Shown: one piece after another, positions 61,883 through 64,000 of the stretch | Layout: every line of letters begins with the position of its first letter | How positions within the stretch are numbered: the first letter of the stretch is position 1 | NCBI GenBank assembly: GCA_002633005.1 | Contig: NMRA01000215.1 | Coordinates: 616,183-680,182, forward strand | Length of the DNA stretch: 64,000 bases | Source: Phoronis australis | Lineage: Eukaryota; Phoronida; Phoronidae | Reading direction: 5' to 3' | Notes under the pieces: model-generated | What the model saw: only the letters and a program-made list of their open reading frames with translations | Told to the model about the DNA's origin: nothing | Database searches by the model: none | Made by a program: the position numbers and the translations under genes

Positions 61883-62611
61883 CCGTGGCGACACCAAGCG
61901 GGTGTGTGTGGGCCGACGAAGTACGCGAGGTGTTCAACTACCATGGCTGGTTTTAGTTTGTCAAAATTTAAAATTGTAAAGTGTCTTTGTTTAATATATT
62001 GAGAACAAAAATATAAGCAGCGTACTGGAAAATATACATAGGCAAAACAAAGAGTAAACCAAGAAAAAAATGAGCACCAAAGGTAATATAAATTACTAAG
62101 AAATGTACCACAAGCAAGAGGATGACTCAGTAATCAGAGGTGAGCAGGTGAAAAACGGCGATTGCTGGGTAGGTAAGTATAGAACCTGTAGAACTTCGTT
62201 CAGGGGAGTCAAGGGAGTAATAAACTTAAGACAGATCTGCTGAAGAAGATGGAGGAGCAAAAACGGGGGGGGGACGTGTTGATGCTTATATAAAACTGAA
62301 ACAAAGATGCAATAAACTAATTGACCGGGCACCTTCATACCTTGAATAATACGTTTACAATTAGTCACGCATTTCTAGAGATATGCGGGAATTTTCACCG
62401 CTCGTCTTTCTGAGTGGCTTGTACCAGTATCAAAGAGAGCGTGGCGCCGGAATCAGGTACAATTGTGATGACCGCATTGCCCAATGCGAGCAAGACCCCA
62501 TTAAATGTAATTATCTGACCATAAACTGTATTAAACATCTCTGACTGTACATAATGGCAAATTTTCCAAATGCATTAACCACTAATTTTCGTAATAAACT
62601 AACACCATGGC

Positions 62612-63125
62612 GGTATTCCATTACGGCGTTTCCCGTTGCTCCCAACTTGTTCGATTCTATAGCCCAACAACAAGTTGGAAGGTTTACCCCTGTAGCCAAT
62701 ATCTTACTGGACTGGCGTTCATGTTTGGAGGACCAGCTCTCTTTTGTTCGATAATTGCTCTAATCTTCAATAAGATCGTATCTAGCCTGACTGGGCTGTG
62801 CTGTTAAAAATAAAAGTTAAGTTATAACATATTTGAACATAAATCAATAGCATTTCTGAAATCCTCGTCAAATGGTGATCATGTTTAGTTTTTGAATCGC
62901 CAAAATCACCCAACTGCAACCGAAGTTACGATAATCTTCTTTCCGATACTCTGGGTTTGACTGTGTTCGCACGTGGTCTGTAATAAGCCTGGTAGCCTGC
63001 TTGTTGTCATAACAGACAAAAGACTGTGCTTGGCAGTTAACAAAGAAGCTAGATGTTATCACACGCTCACAACCCCTTCATCTGGTAAAGTCACTGTACG
63101 GGAAAACGCTGTCATGCAGCTGGAA
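62612..63125. repeat. Dispersed repeat R, copy 2
   Basis: Partner of 32.7-33.65 kb. Short frames on either strand (for example VFHYGVSRCSQLVRFYSP) are not recognised and do not hold between the copies. Confidence 0.6.
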
Positions 63126-64000
63126 AAAAACAACCAAGTACGGTTTTCGATTTTTAAAAATCGATGAACAAATAATCTAAAAGCTGCAACCATTGAGTAC
63201 AATTGAAGATAAAGTACCGTGCGTATTGATATACGTACTCGGTGGATATACAAAGGCTGATCAGAGTTAACAATATCACATGGATTCATTTTTTAAATTC
63301 TTTCAATCTCGTTTAACCATAGTTTTGACCAGGAAACAGTTGTTGTGCCCACTTTTCATTTTTTATTACTGACAAAGAGCTAGAATAGTTATATAGATCA
63401 GTGCCATCGAAACTGTCCAGAGATTCCAAATCTTCAGTTTGGTTATCACCGTATTTGCACTTTTGTATATATTTTATGATTTGAGTTCTAATAAAGATTA
63501 AACTTTAATGACACATGAAATGTTTAGTGTACCTGTAATGTGGTAAGTTTAGGGATGGGCTCACAATGAGCTTAACTAATTAAGTTTAACTGGCGATCAA
63601 AATCTACCACTGTTTTGGTACTTCAAGCTTAAAACTTAGATAAATAAAAAGTTATCAACCCGTTCCCGGTAAGAAAAATAAACAAATGTGCAGAAGCATT
63701 AAAAATTAAATAAAGAAAACCAATGTGAAACTTATCGTTCCTTTGGGATGTGGCCCTTTGTGAGATAAACACAAGTTAACATTTATAGTCATTTTGTAAT
63801 ATTTATAATTTACCTAGTTAAAACTCAGTACTCTCCAGAGTTGCAGGCTATGACTCTGCAAATGCCAAAGAAAACCAAATTGGGGATACTAACAACAACT
63901 ATTGTTGAGGCAGTTATGCCAGCAATTACCTTTCCACTTCATTAGCTCAGATCTACATCAATACAAAGGGATTGCTGAATAGGCATCCTAAAAGTTGTCT
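63126..64000. other. No gene recognised
   Basis: AT-rich, with short frames only. Confidence 0.55.

Overview
The window looks like a piece of the nuclear genome of an invertebrate deuterostome, such as a hemichordate, echinoderm or cephalochordate; the sequence alone does not decide which. It is AT-rich, its genes are split by GT-AG introns, repeats are dense, and there are assembly gaps (one 56-N run and four single Ns). Two host genes can be supported, lying tail to tail. No prokaryotic, plasmid or CRISPR feature was seen.

(1) Plus strand, 9763-14047: the last two exons of an NK-4/tinman/Nkx2-5 class homeobox gene. The homeobox is split by a 3.7-kb intron between homeodomain residues 44 and 45. 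The NK2-specific domain and a C-terminal GLRTW motif are present. The upstream exon, which should carry the TN motif, was not found.

(2) Minus strand, 58353-35787: a complete six-exon gene for a 368-residue plant-type (non-animal superfamily) haem peroxidase. All splice phases close. It has a signal peptide, the distal Arg/Phe/His set, a proximal His, an ascorbate-peroxidase-like Trp 16 residues later, and a hydrophobic C-terminal tail.

The rest is mostly repeat-derived. Four copies of one THAP-domain DNA transposon family are present: one in the Nkx2-5 intron, one in the last peroxidase intron (both antisense to the host), one palindromic copy upstream of the peroxidase, and one fragment at 28.3-28.9 kb. 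There are remnants of an RNase H-bearing LINE (39.7-41.05 kb), another RNase H tail (17.7-18.1 kb), an L2/CR1-like LINE (46.8-47.9 kb) and a reverse-transcriptase-associated C-terminal tail (19.3-19.5 kb). Several hairpin or foldback elements occur, including a 480-bp palindrome in the Nkx2-5 intron made of 21-bp units carrying 13 TATCGATA sites. There are also minisatellites, two tRNA-derived SINE heads and other dispersed repeats.

Two direct duplications (5910-7354 / 7677-9111 and 22155-22447 / 22449-22742) each abut a single N. They are best read as unresolved contig or haplotype overlaps, not biology. The 21.7 kb between the two gene ends (14.0-35.8 kb) holds no convincing host gene. One weak candidate, a small ORF with a signal peptide, lies at 26.9-27.1 kb.
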